Translations under genes and position numbers: made by a program
Origin: Pedobacter nanyangensis
GTDB lineage: Bacteria > Bacteroidota > Bacteroidia > Sphingobacteriales > Sphingobacteriaceae
Direction: 5' to 3'
Assembly (NCBI RefSeq): GCF_003313505.1
Contig: NZ_QMHO01000004.1
Coordinates: 104,868 to 168,867, forward strand
Length of the DNA: 64,000 nucleotides
Notes under the pieces: model-generated
Told to the model about the DNA's origin: nothing
Seen by the model: the letters and a program-made list of their open reading frames with translations, nothing else
The model's database searches: none
In this document: piece after piece, positions 15,444 to 25,604 of the stretch
Position numbering within the stretch: the first letter of the stretch is position 1
Layout: each line of letters opens with the position of its first letter

Positions 15444-18400
15444 ATGGCACAGGACAGGCGAACCTTTATCAAAGTCATTAGTATAGCATCTGCAACACTA
15501 GTCCCTGTGGCTGGAGCGTTGGCTAAAGTTTTCGATAAAAATGAAGAAGAACTGGCAGCAGTTTTGGATGATTCATTCAATAGTGATTTTGAATTCCATT
15601 TGATAGACAACAACCTCCTCAATCTTCATTTTTATTTTATTGGCGCAAAAAAAAAGGGGAACTACATCCTACCCGTGCCCCAAAGCCCTAATTCATTTAT
15701 GGTGGTACGCTTGCCCCAAATGCACGTGAGCGAAAAAGGGTTTTGGCACGACGACTGGAATAGCGACCAAAAAAAACTGCCTGATGCCAACCTATCGGGA
15801 TATTCCTACCTGGCTTTTCAACTTTGGCCCAACCAATCAGGCGATAGCAACGGGGCTGATAAAGAAAGAAAGCTGAAATTCACCCTAGATAATATACTGA
15901 ACTGGAACAACGAGCAAAATTTTGACCTCATTACGCTAGTGGAATGGCTTGATCTCAAAAATACTGATGCACTGGCCTTTGCCGACTATAAAAAATGCAA
16001 CGATTTCCATCAGAAAAAAATATGGAATTTATCCAACAGTGAAGTTGAAAAGGAATTTGCCGAAAGCTATTATCACAAAGAAAAACATGAGCCTAAACAA
16101 AGCTTTAGTTACAAAAAGTACAAATCTCTGGTCAGACACTTCCTCGACCAAAACCTAAAACCTTCAGTAAGCGTAAATACCTTTGTGCCCATTACTTTCC
16201 TGGAATTTCCGCAGGGTGTGGCCTTGGTGCCCATTGCCAGGGACAAAATGGGCCTTTTAGCCAAAAACGATCAAAAACCGAGCAAGCAATTTTGGCAAAA
16301 CTTCCTGGTTAACCCGGAAAAAGCCAGCGAAGGATTTAGGAAATATGAAGTGTGGAACAATACACTTTTTTACAAAACCAAACTAGACAAAAAAACAGAC
16401 CAAGGCCCAAACTTCAACATAGAAACACCCTCCTTTAGGATTATTGGCCTCATTACCGATCAAAAGATAGATTGTCGTGACAACGAAAATAAAGACTGTA
16501 AACAGGTATACGAAGAAGGCAAGGCTAAAAATTTCCTGCCAAGTTTGCTCGACAAGAAAGAGTTAGCTTTTTTAACGCAATTTGCAAAGAGCGAAGTAGC
16601 ATCTCAAGATATTGATTTTACGAACAAAAAATTTGACATCAAAGAATCGAACGGCCTTTTCTTCACCGGACTTGGCGTAATTAGCCACCTGAAATATTAT
16701 AACGAAGATGCCCCAGAGGGAATTGACCTAATCGAATATGAGCACACCATTACCCAAGGGCGCGATATATTTATCAAAGTAGCCAGAATTGGCGTACATA
16801 ACAAAAATGGAAAGCGGTACAAACACGTTATTGAAGGGAAAAGAAAAATAGAAAACAAAATAGGTGCGTCCACAATCCCCGAACCTACTTCTTTCATCGA
16901 ACTGAAACAATATTGCGAATGTATAGAAAAGATCAAAAACTACGAATTTCCCGACAATCCTAGCAAAGCCGAATGGGATGCCGCCCAGTTTAAAAGCCCG
17001 TTGCCTGCCAGTGCCAAGCTACATCCAATATTCCAGCCAGCCCTATCCAATGCCTCACATTACCGTAGGTATCCGTGGAAAGAAATCCGTACCACGGAAG
17101 AAGAAAGAATTCCCATAGACCTATTACAAGACCAAAAAGGATCAACCCCCTTGGATAATCCGGCCTGTGCACTGTGGTTCTGGCCGGTTCACGAAGGGAC
17201 ACTTCCCAACCCAAAATACCTATTATCTAAATTTGAGGCCGAAGATTGGGACAACGGCCGGCTAAACTTGGAAACGCCCTTTATTTTTATCCGGAAATCA
17301 CTACTCGAATCAAACGATACCAAAGAAATTGATCGGCTCACCGAAAGCTATTTCCAGCTTTCGTACGATGATCCAACCGCCCACACCAACCTCAGGAGAA
17401 GGATTAACATCAAAGATCAAAAAATTGCGTTTACCAAGCCACTTCCAGCAACCAACGCCAATTCACTGAAAAAAAATGCGTTGGAAAAGGCGGTTAACCC
17501 ATCCAATAGCAAAACCCACATCTTGGAAACGGCATTTATAGAAACCTATTTTGATTTCACCCAAAAAGACATTATCGCCAAACAAACCTTTGCCAAAACA
17601 CGCTTTCCAATTTTGCCACAGGTATTAAGGGCTAAAGTATATATCGACCATATCAGGGAACTTACACTCGAAAAAATCCCCTCAGTGGTGGAATATCAAG
17701 CAGACTATATTGCGCATGGTTTCAAAGAAATAGTTGATGAAGCCTCAAACACCTACGCCAATGCCGCCAAGCTTATCCTGGCCAATACAAATGCTTTTAT
17801 TGAGGCCAAAGAAGAACAGGCCAACCAAACTTATCAGCAAATCAAAACAGCCCTACAAAGTGCGAAAGATAAATTGGGGAACCTTGCTGTGCCTGATATT
17901 ATACCCGACGCTATTTCGCTAGAAAAATTTGGGATCACCCTGCCTAAGGACATGGGCAATTCGATCAAGGAAGGACGAACTGTTTTTGACAATAAGCTTC
18001 GCCAAATCCAGAGTTTTAACCCACGGGAGCTTTTAAGGGGTAAGCTCTCAAATGTTTGCGGGCTAGATTTAACGGCTATATTGGATGAGCTTATTCCTGC
18101 TACGCCCAATGACAACAAAACCCCTTTATTTGAGATCAACAAAATGCTCGATAAGATTGAGGGCGAAGTTTTAAACTCCCCTATCTACCAAAAAATTATA
18201 GCATTTGAGATTTACGATCCACTATCTGGCGACAAACTGCCTCCAGACCAGCTCATCAAAAGGTATAACGACAAAATTGCCGAACTGAGATTGAGCCTTG
18301 AGTTGGCCAGGTTGGAGCTGAACAAAAAAATCAAGGAGCTTAGCGATGAACTGCCCAATGCCGAAGAGCTAGATTATTTGGTTAAGAGCCTTTTTGAATA

Positions 18401-20993
18401 TTATCGAACACAGGCCTTTCAAACGCTACTTCCTGAAATCCCTTTTGAAAAAATTGAAGGTGAGATCAAGAGCATCAAAGATAGGGCTAATGCTTTTTTT
18501 GAAGATGCAAAGCCTGTGTTGTTGGAAGAAATGAACGTGATGAAAGCAAAACTCACTGATTTCTTCGAAAATTACGGGAAAGAGCTTAAGATATTAGGCA
18601 AACTCCCCGACGAAATCAAAAAAATAGAAGGCATAGATATAGGTAAATATCTGGAAGATAAGCTTAACCCCTTTTATAATTCAGTTGATTTTTGTGGATT
18701 TCCTGCCAAGTTGAACGAGCTGTACAATACCGTTCAGGATACGCTCAAAATAACCGTTAGTTTCCAAGTAGGCACTCAGGTAAAAAATGAAACCTTATAT
18801 TATGTCGCAGACCAAAGCAAATCATCATCATCTATCACTTACGAGCTTACCGATCAAGCCAGTAAGGGTTCCCCTCTTTTGGTCTTTAATGATACCGCCA
18901 ATGTAAAACTGCTACAGCTCGAAACCAAGATCGAACAACTCAAGAAATTTGTGATCAGAAACATTGACGGCAATGACTTTCAGAAAGCGGCGGCAAAAAA
19001 ACTACAGGAACTTCTCCAAAAGTATAATCCAATACTGGAAAACCTCCAAAAAAAGGCGGTTGATTTTCAAGAGGTGCAGCTGGGCAAAATTTTGAAAGAA
19101 ATAGCCGTTTGGAAAATAAAAACCGATAGCTATTTAACTACGCAGCAAAACCTCACAGCCGAAACCATTGACGCACTGATCAAAATACAAGGGGTTATTT
19201 CCAATGCCGGCTCTTATATTGACCTTCTCAGAAAATGCGATCCCTACTTTTATTACAGCCAACAACAGCGCCTTCAAAAAGAGATAGCAGATATCGAAAC
19301 ACGGTTCAAAAAGGAGTATTTCAATAAGTATGTAGCTATCAGGAGCCAGGTAAGCGGCATGGTAACGGAATATGCATCAAAAGCAAAAGCATACGCTAAC
19401 GCCATCAAAAGTATCAAAACAATTGGGCAGGAAAAACTAAACGAGGAAAGAGCAAATTTTATCGCCTATCGGCGCAGCTTTGAAAAGGAACTGGGCGGCA
19501 AATCTGGCGAAATCATTCGTTCGCTGATCAACGATCCTAAATTCAGCAAGCTAAAAGAGATCTATGAGGTTATTCACAAACCCAGCGGTTTAATGAAACA
19601 AGTAAAAGATTATCAGGAAAACCTTAAAAAATACCTGGATAACCTAAAGCTGGTATTTGAACAGCAAGCTGCCGATTATGTAAATGAGTTGGACAAAAAA
19701 GTTAAAACATACCTCGACGAGCAGGAAAAAGAGTTGACAAAAGCAATTGGCCAACAACAAATTACGCAAATCCAAAACCAGATTAATGAAGCGAAAAATA
19801 TTTACCGCCTGCTTACCGCTGTTAAACAACAGAGCCTAAGCTACCAGTGGAGTACAGACAATTTCAGGGACGTCAATTTAGGCATCGTTTCCTTTAAGAA
19901 ATTTTCCAATCCCAATACTACCCTAAAAGTAGATGTAAGAGCAACCACGCATTTCACTTCCGGAAAATTCCCGCCAACAATAGAAAAAGTGGTTACCTAT
20001 TCAGAAAATAGATTTACCAATTTTGGCATTGGATTTTTGAATTGTATTACCGTTGGATTTAATGAAATTACCTTTATCGCCGGCTCCCACAGCCCCACCC
20101 ACTTTGATGTCAAAATCAAAGACGTAAAATTTGATGGGGCCCTCTCTTTTGTACAAGCTTTTGAAAGTTGGCTCAAAACCATGGGCAAAGGCCTGATCCT
20201 TCAAGTAAACAGCGACCACGCCGCCCTGGGCTATTCACTCCCCATTCCTAACATCAACACCCCAGCGTTTAGCTTTTTTAATTTATCGCTGAATTTTGAC
20301 CTAAGGGTGTATTTCGATAAAAGGCCACTAAGATTTGGTTTTTCATTGGCAAGGCCAGAATCAAAGTTCGGTATTGCGGCTGGAATTTACGCGGGTTTTG
20401 GCTTCTTCAGCATTGTAGCCGATCCCAAAAAGGGCATTGTTGAAATTGACTGTGCGCTTGAAGCAGGGGCCTGGGCAGGCATTCGTTTTGGCCCGTTCTC
20501 CGGCGAGGTAAAGCTTGCTTTCGGTTTCCGCTACACCAAAAATGAATTTGGGGTACGGCTTGAAGGATACATCGTGGCCGAGGGCAGGCTATCATTCTGG
20601 GTGTTCGAGGTATCCGCAAGAATTTATCTGGGCGTAGTGAGCTACAACAACTATGTGGAGGGCATGTGTACGGTAACCTATTCCGTAAAACTAGGTTTCG
20701 TAAAACGTTCGTTCTCGGGAACTTTCCGCAAAAAAATTGCGGGTGCCAAAAGCAACAACAATGATGCTGCCAACAAGGAAATAGCCTTGGCCCATCTCCA
20801 ATATAAAACTAACCTTTACCATGCTGCTCAAGCCAAACTGAAAAGCGAAACGGTTGATACAAACAGGGAAATATCACGAGCCGAGATCATCAATCAAATT
20901 AGCTTAGCACTTGAAAACTACGAAGATGAAGAAATCATCATCATAGAAGCGGTTGAAAGAAAAGAATGGGAAGATTTTGTAACCTTATTTTAA
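15444..20993 (+). CDS. Giant exported protein (1849 residues), helical middle and beta-rich end, unknown
   Basis: I recognise no characterised family. The N-terminus has a twin-arginine-like signal (DRRTFIKVISIASATLVP ... GALA), so export as a folded protein is possible. Residues about 30-690 are mixed alpha/beta. Residues about 692-1462 are mostly long Lys/Glu-rich helices with coiled-coil character, interrupted by a beta segment near 1102-1150. Residues about 1463-1765 are a Gly/aromatic-rich beta region (FGIAAGIYAGFGFFSIV, EAGAWAGIRFGPFSGEV, EGRLSFWVFEVSARIYLG) that recalls a module seen in other very large bacterial proteins (DUF6603-like, from memory only). The last 80 residues are helical. 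Its stop overlaps the next gene's ATG (TAATG), so the two products are probably made together. Confidence 0.85.
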   Translation: MAQDRRTFIKVISIASATLVPVAGALAKVFDKNEEELAAVLDDSFNSDFEFHLIDNNLLNLHFYFIGAKKKGNYILPVPQSPNSFMVVRLPQMHVSEKGFWHDDWNSDQKKLPDANLSGYSYLAFQLWPNQSGDSNGADKERKLKFTLDNILNWNNEQNFDLITLVEWLDLKNTDALAFADYKKCNDFHQKKIWNLSNSEVEKEFAESYYHKEKHEPKQSFSYKKYKSLVRHFLDQNLKPSVSVNTFVPITFLEFPQGVALVPIARDKMGLLAKNDQKPSKQFWQNFLVNPEKASEGFRKYEVWNNTLFYKTKLDKKTDQGPNFNIETPSFRIIGLITDQKIDCRDNENKDCKQVYEEGKAKNFLPSLLDKKELAFLTQFAKSEVASQDIDFTNKKFDIKESNGLFFTGLGVISHLKYYNEDAPEGIDLIEYEHTITQGRDIFIKVARIGVHNKNGKRYKHVIEGKRKIENKIGASTIPEPTSFIELKQYCECIEKIKNYEFPDNPSKAEWDAAQFKSPLPASAKLHPIFQPALSNASHYRRYPWKEIRTTEEERIPIDLLQDQKGSTPLDNPACALWFWPVHEGTLPNPKYLLSKFEAEDWDNGRLNLETPFIFIRKSLLESNDTKEIDRLTESYFQLSYDDPTAHTNLRRRINIKDQKIAFTKPLPATNANSLKKNALEKAVNPSNSKTHILETAFIETYFDFTQKDIIAKQTFAKTRFPILPQVLRAKVYIDHIRELTLEKIPSVVEYQADYIAHGFKEIVDEASNTYANAAKLILANTNAFIEAKEEQANQTYQQIKTALQSAKDKLGNLAVPDIIPDAISLEKFGITLPKDMGNSIKEGRTVFDNKLRQIQSFNPRELLRGKLSNVCGLDLTAILDELIPATPNDNKTPLFEINKMLDKIEGEVLNSPIYQKIIAFEIYDPLSGDKLPPDQLIKRYNDKIAELRLSLELARLELNKKIKELSDELPNAEELDYLVKSLFEYYRTQAFQTLLPEIPFEKIEGEIKSIKDRANAFFEDAKPVLLEEMNVMKAKLTDFFENYGKELKILGKLPDEIKKIEGIDIGKYLEDKLNPFYNSVDFCGFPAKLNELYNTVQDTLKITVSFQVGTQVKNETLYYVADQSKSSSSITYELTDQASKGSPLLVFNDTANVKLLQLETKIEQLKKFVIRNIDGNDFQKAAAKKLQELLQKYNPILENLQKKAVDFQEVQLGKILKEIAVWKIKTDSYLTTQQNLTAETIDALIKIQGVISNAGSYIDLLRKCDPYFYYSQQQRLQKEIADIETRFKKEYFNKYVAIRSQVSGMVTEYASKAKAYANAIKSIKTIGQEKLNEERANFIAYRRSFEKELGGKSGEIIRSLINDPKFSKLKEIYEVIHKPSGLMKQVKDYQENLKKYLDNLKLVFEQQAADYVNELDKKVKTYLDEQEKELTKAIGQQQITQIQNQINEAKNIYRLLTAVKQQSLSYQWSTDNFRDVNLGIVSFKKFSNPNTTLKVDVRATTHFTSGKFPPTIEKVVTYSENRFTNFGIGFLNCITVGFNEITFIAGSHSPTHFDVKIKDVKFDGALSFVQAFESWLKTMGKGLILQVNSDHAALGYSLPIPNINTPAFSFFNLSLNFDLRVYFDKRPLRFGFSLARPESKFGIAAGIYAGFGFFSIVADPKKGIVEIDCALEAGAWAGIRFGPFSGEVKLAFGFRYTKNEFGVRLEGYIVAEGRLSFWVFEVSARIYLGVVSYNNYVEGMCTVTYSVKLGFVKRSFSGTFRKKIAGAKSNNNDAANKEIALAHLQYKTNLYHAAQAKLKSETVDTNREISRAEIINQISLALENYEDEEIIIIEAVERKEWEDFVTLF

Positions 20994-23900
20994 TGCCATC
21001 GAAAATGAACAATGTAAACCCCAGGAAGATACGCTTTATTGGTATGGCCATACCAGCTGGCATCCCAAAAAATGATAAAAATGAGCTGATTGTTTCGGTA
21101 TGTTTCAATATCAACAAATATGCGGCAGATTTTGCCGACAGTGAGGATAAATCATCAAATAGATACCATGACTTTATAAACTCCCTGATCGCATTTCAAG
21201 ACAACAATTTGGCCATTCAATTCAATGCGGATAAAGTTGCCCTGCCCGCCGAGCCAACGGCCCCTTTTGAGCACTTTATGAAAAACGACATCAAGATGAC
21301 CGCCAAGCAATACCAAAGCATTAAGGACGACCTGTGGGCCAAGATATTTCAAACCTCCAGGGATACCGTTTCGGGCAAGTCCTATTTCAGCAAAGGTAAA
21401 AGTATCCATCCCGAAAGTACCGTAAAAACGCAAAACCATCCCAAACCCAAAATGCTTGTTGAAGATTCGGACTACGAATACTTAAGAGCCTTTGATTTTA
21501 ATGTAACCAAAAACCTGGCTAAGCTGAGCAAAATTACTGAGATAAAATCTGGTGTAATGCACAAACTTGATCTGATCCATCAATTTGCCGCGGATAGAGC
21601 CCCCGTAGCAAACAAAGAGGCACAGGCCTTTTTTGTGCGGCAAAAAATGAACACTCTGCTGGAAAAACTCAGTAAAAGCAAAAAAGCATCCCTCGAGGAA
21701 GAGCTCAATATCAATCCGCAAAAAGCCTATACAAAACTTTATGTAGAAGCTTCAGATGAGATCGAGATCGACGAAATTGTGCATAGTTTTTCTAAAATTG
21801 CCGATGATCCAATACTCGCCAGATTGATGGGGCTCACCATTGACTACAAATTGAATTTAACCTCCATACCTGCCGGCAACTTTTTTACGCTCAGCGCCAC
21901 ATCCATTAAGGACGATCTTTACTTTTTAAAAACGCCAATTACCGTGATAAGCAATGCCGCAAAATCCAAGTGGGCCTATCTGGTAAACAACCCGGCAAAA
22001 AAAAACCTATATTTTGAAAAATCTATCCTAAAAAAGGAGCATGTGGGCTTTCAAACCACAGATTTAGTTTCACAAGTACTCAAGCAGGATAACCACACAC
22101 AAAAAGCGAAAAGAGGTGAATCGATCAATTTATCGGATACGTTAGATGACTTGACCAGGGGCATTATCCTTACCCACGAAAAATTGGATGAGATTATACA
22201 ACCGCTGGAAATTGTAAATGACATTAATGCTCCAACCCAATTTACAGATAGCGCACTAACGGATGAATATTTTGTAAGGGGCCACCGAGTTTATATCTCC
22301 TACCTTAACGAAGAAAAATTCTACCCGCTCACCAATCGATCAGTCAGGATCTCGTACCTTGGCAACAACTTTTACGCCAACAAACAGGTTGATTCTTGCC
22401 TCAATTTTGATGCGCCAATGTCTTACATGCAAGAAGACGGGCAAATCAAATCTGCCACCAGCAATGCCATGTTCGAATACAGCGGCGAACTGCTCACCCT
22501 AAAAACTGCCTTTGCAAAATCACAGGTGATGAGCAAAAAAGAGTACATCGCCGACTCGGTAAACCATAACGACGATGGTGGCCTATCCAAAATGGAAGAA
22601 AGATGGCAAAGTTTGATGAATTTTTATGTCTATCCGGCTAGGAAGGCTAAAATAGAAGATCAACAAAAATATCTCTTCTTTTATGATATTCCAAAGTTTA
22701 CAGCCCCCGAAAATTTCCCCAAACTTAGGTTCCATAAACAATACGAATTTTTGATCAACCAGGAATATCTTAACGGATGGGGGCTGCCTTTAGAGGAGTT
22801 AAACACTTCGCCCATTCAGCTTACCCTGGCCGATATTCTCCGAGAAGGACAGGAAACGATCAAAATGGATGCACCTTTTCTTCCGGCGGAAAACAAAAAG
22901 GCACCAATGATTGTCCATCAGCGAAAAGTCTCCAAAGAATTTTCCGACGGTATCTTAGAGAAACCTTCGCTAGAGCATTTGGTGGTGAGAAGCGATACCC
23001 CAAGCGATCCCAGGCCCTTTATCGATAAACGATCAGTGGTGCTTCCGAAAATAAACCTGGAAACGGCCTTTTTTTACGGTTTATTATCTCCCGATAAGCT
23101 TAGTGCAGAAAAATCATTTGACTTGAAAACAAGATCAAATTGCCCTTATACCGATGAAGCGCATCGAAACTCGGATGTAGGTAAAAACGGGAAAAAGAAA
23201 AGATGTACTGAATGCAAAAAACTAGGCTATTGCGGTGGCACCCAATTAAAGGAATATTACCCCAAAAAATCATTCCTCCCACCCTTTATTACCGACCCAA
23301 CCATAACCGGGCTTCAGGTGAGGCTATTTTGGAAATGGGATGCTGATGAAAGCCGGTGCACCCCGGTAAATGGCGTTAATCCGCAGCAAATGGTGTTTGA
23401 AGGAGAACCAGGCATTGGCCGGAAAAGTTATTTATTAGAAGCCAAAGGTGCCAAATCTGAAACCTTTATGAAAGACCAGCCTTCGGAAAACTCCTTCATC
23501 TTTAACCTAAAAAAAGGCGCTCAACTATATGCCGAACTCACCAACATGTTGGATAAAGGGGAACCAAGAAACCTTATCAATGGAATTGCTTTGTTACAGT
23601 TAAATAAAGTGGTGGCGAAAAACAAGGTTTTGGATTTATTAAAGCAAAAATCTAAGGAAACTACGTTAACCGATACGGAAAAGCAAATCGTAAAGTTAAA
23701 AAACGCTCCCAAAATAATCAGGTTAACACATGCCGTAAAGGAACCTTTGGTTATGCCCAGGATCTTAAAGCTTTTCTCCACATCCAACGACAGGAAACAC
23801 ATCGAACATATCGAAAACTGGCTTGGCCTAAAAGCTTATCAACCATATAAAATTGGCTTAAACGTAATTGCCAACCGGGTGAACAGAGATGACCCCAGCA

Positions 23901-25588
23901 AACCCGAAATTGACTCGTCTCATACCCAAGTGGAGCTTAGCGCCCACTTTGAAAGATTAGATGCCATGGAGAAGATCAATTTCCTCAAAGAAGTGATCCC
24001 TACGGGAGGTTTAGAACTTTGGATGAGGAAAGAAGAATACATTGATGACCCTGAGCAGGCTGTGCTTACCGCCGGATCGGCAAACAACCACCTCCCAGAC
24101 CAGCCAGTGGTAGATTTTTCAGATCCAAAAAATGTGTTCAACTTGGACCATAAAATTGAATTTTCAAATGAAATGATGGCCCAATTGAAGGACATCAAGA
24201 ATGTACAAGACATCAACCATGTTGACGACGTGTTCCGCTCACTGATCACGAAAATAAAGTTGGCTTACGATTTTAAAACAAGAAAATTCGAAGAACGTCA
24301 GTATTACTTAAAGAACCTATCCAAGTTTAGGGGCTTTTTCACCAACGAAGCGCTGCCTGACCTTGCTGACCAAAAAATGTTGGAGAAATTAGAAGAGTTT
24401 TCACTCCCAAAACTTAAAGATGTAATGACAAGCATCAAACAGCGTAAGAACGGACTGGTATTCAGCATTATTACCCTAAACAATAGCCAACCTGCCAAGC
24501 CTACGGTGGCCTTTGCCGTAACTACTATACAGGAAACCAGGTCGCTTCCTTCAAAAAAGAAAACAGTGGCCATCCAAAAAGGGAATATTGTGACCATTTA
24601 TTTAAATCGTGGCAGGTTATCATCTGGAAAAGATGAGCGGGTTGGCCTACTGGTAGATGCCCATAGCCTGTACAATAAATTACTCAAAGACAGCGGAATG
24701 CTTTCTAAAGCAGGCAAAGATCTTGTTTCAGACAGGTACGCCAACAGAAACCAATACCTGCAATATGGCGATGTGGTTATTCCAAAGAACAACGAATATA
24801 ATGTTGGCTATGACAACGAACTGGGCATGTACCACTTTCTGCCAAAATTTGATATAGCCAAGCAACTTTGGAAATTTGAGGTGGAACTGGACATCAAAAC
24901 CCAAAATGGGAAACAGCTGCATAACCCGTTTATCAATTTTTCACTGGTACATTTCCAACCCTTTTCCATCAATTACAACGATAAAACATCAGATGCCAGT
25001 TTACTGGATATCAAGAAGGACTGTAGAATTTCAGAGGTAGAAAACTCGGTATGGTGTTACCTTTTGCCGGAAAGGAAATTATCCGTTTATTTCGATAAGC
25101 CCAATTGGCTGTTTGACAGATTTGGAGAAGTTGACCTCACGGTTTCCTTCGATCATGAGTCGCTCCACCATTTCAACTCGAATATAAATGAATGGAAAAT
25201 ACGCTCTAATTTCATTGTATCTATACAGGGAAGTACTTCTGGCCAGCCTTTCGACTGGCACCCGGTGGATTCTTGGGTAGATAACGGAAAAACTACCCCT
25301 ATGGATAGCAAACCCCATCATCCACTGCTTTGCGAAAACGTGCTTGATCAAAAGCAAAATATGGCAAGGCTTAAACTGAAATTTACAAAATGGGCCAAGC
25401 CTGGTAGCACGGGGCATTCAGCCAAGTACACCCATTTTAGGGTACGCTTTATAGAAGTAGAATGGTTTAAGAACGAAACCTGGGAAGCGCTGATGACAAG
25501 ATACGAAAACCAACAACCAAAACTGCTTGATACCGATGTGGTAGACAACGAGGAAATGAGGGTCAGATTTGTTGAATTAATTTACTAA
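20993..25588 (+). CDS. Giant cytosolic-looking partner protein (1531 residues), unknown
   Basis: The start ATG at 20993-20995 shares its A with the upstream stop (TAATG), which indicates translational coupling; an upstream in-frame ATG at 20966 lies inside the previous gene. No signal peptide. The protein is mixed alpha/beta with many beta segments; no enzyme motif is evident. A Cys cluster lies at residues 717, 738, 741 and 747 (NCPY ... RCTECKKLGYC), a likely metal site. The segments IRLTHAVKEPLVMP and KQLWKFEVELDIKT followed by a FSLVHFQPFSI stretch remind me of other uncharacterised large bacterial proteins. It is followed by 16 bases and the transpeptidase-like gene. Confidence 0.85.
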   Translation: MPSKMNNVNPRKIRFIGMAIPAGIPKNDKNELIVSVCFNINKYAADFADSEDKSSNRYHDFINSLIAFQDNNLAIQFNADKVALPAEPTAPFEHFMKNDIKMTAKQYQSIKDDLWAKIFQTSRDTVSGKSYFSKGKSIHPESTVKTQNHPKPKMLVEDSDYEYLRAFDFNVTKNLAKLSKITEIKSGVMHKLDLIHQFAADRAPVANKEAQAFFVRQKMNTLLEKLSKSKKASLEEELNINPQKAYTKLYVEASDEIEIDEIVHSFSKIADDPILARLMGLTIDYKLNLTSIPAGNFFTLSATSIKDDLYFLKTPITVISNAAKSKWAYLVNNPAKKNLYFEKSILKKEHVGFQTTDLVSQVLKQDNHTQKAKRGESINLSDTLDDLTRGIILTHEKLDEIIQPLEIVNDINAPTQFTDSALTDEYFVRGHRVYISYLNEEKFYPLTNRSVRISYLGNNFYANKQVDSCLNFDAPMSYMQEDGQIKSATSNAMFEYSGELLTLKTAFAKSQVMSKKEYIADSVNHNDDGGLSKMEERWQSLMNFYVYPARKAKIEDQQKYLFFYDIPKFTAPENFPKLRFHKQYEFLINQEYLNGWGLPLEELNTSPIQLTLADILREGQETIKMDAPFLPAENKKAPMIVHQRKVSKEFSDGILEKPSLEHLVVRSDTPSDPRPFIDKRSVVLPKINLETAFFYGLLSPDKLSAEKSFDLKTRSNCPYTDEAHRNSDVGKNGKKKRCTECKKLGYCGGTQLKEYYPKKSFLPPFITDPTITGLQVRLFWKWDADESRCTPVNGVNPQQMVFEGEPGIGRKSYLLEAKGAKSETFMKDQPSENSFIFNLKKGAQLYAELTNMLDKGEPRNLINGIALLQLNKVVAKNKVLDLLKQKSKETTLTDTEKQIVKLKNAPKIIRLTHAVKEPLVMPRILKLFSTSNDRKHIEHIENWLGLKAYQPYKIGLNVIANRVNRDDPSKPEIDSSHTQVELSAHFERLDAMEKINFLKEVIPTGGLELWMRKEEYIDDPEQAVLTAGSANNHLPDQPVVDFSDPKNVFNLDHKIEFSNEMMAQLKDIKNVQDINHVDDVFRSLITKIKLAYDFKTRKFEERQYYLKNLSKFRGFFTNEALPDLADQKMLEKLEEFSLPKLKDVMTSIKQRKNGLVFSIITLNNSQPAKPTVAFAVTTIQETRSLPSKKKTVAIQKGNIVTIYLNRGRLSSGKDERVGLLVDAHSLYNKLLKDSGMLSKAGKDLVSDRYANRNQYLQYGDVVIPKNNEYNVGYDNELGMYHFLPKFDIAKQLWKFEVELDIKTQNGKQLHNPFINFSLVHFQPFSINYNDKTSDASLLDIKKDCRISEVENSVWCYLLPERKLSVYFDKPNWLFDRFGEVDLTVSFDHESLHHFNSNINEWKIRSNFIVSIQGSTSGQPFDWHPVDSWVDNGKTTPMDSKPHHPLLCENVLDQKQNMARLKLKFTKWAKPGSTGHSAKYTHFRVRFIEVEWFKNETWEALMTRYENQQPKLLDTDVVDNEEMRVRFVELIY

Positions 25589-25604
25589 ACCAAACCCATA
25601 AATC

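Noticed and set aside
16990..17214. Opposite-strand ORFs inside the giant genes
   Set aside because: Many short frames exist within 15444-25588, but they have shadow-like composition and no start signals or family features.
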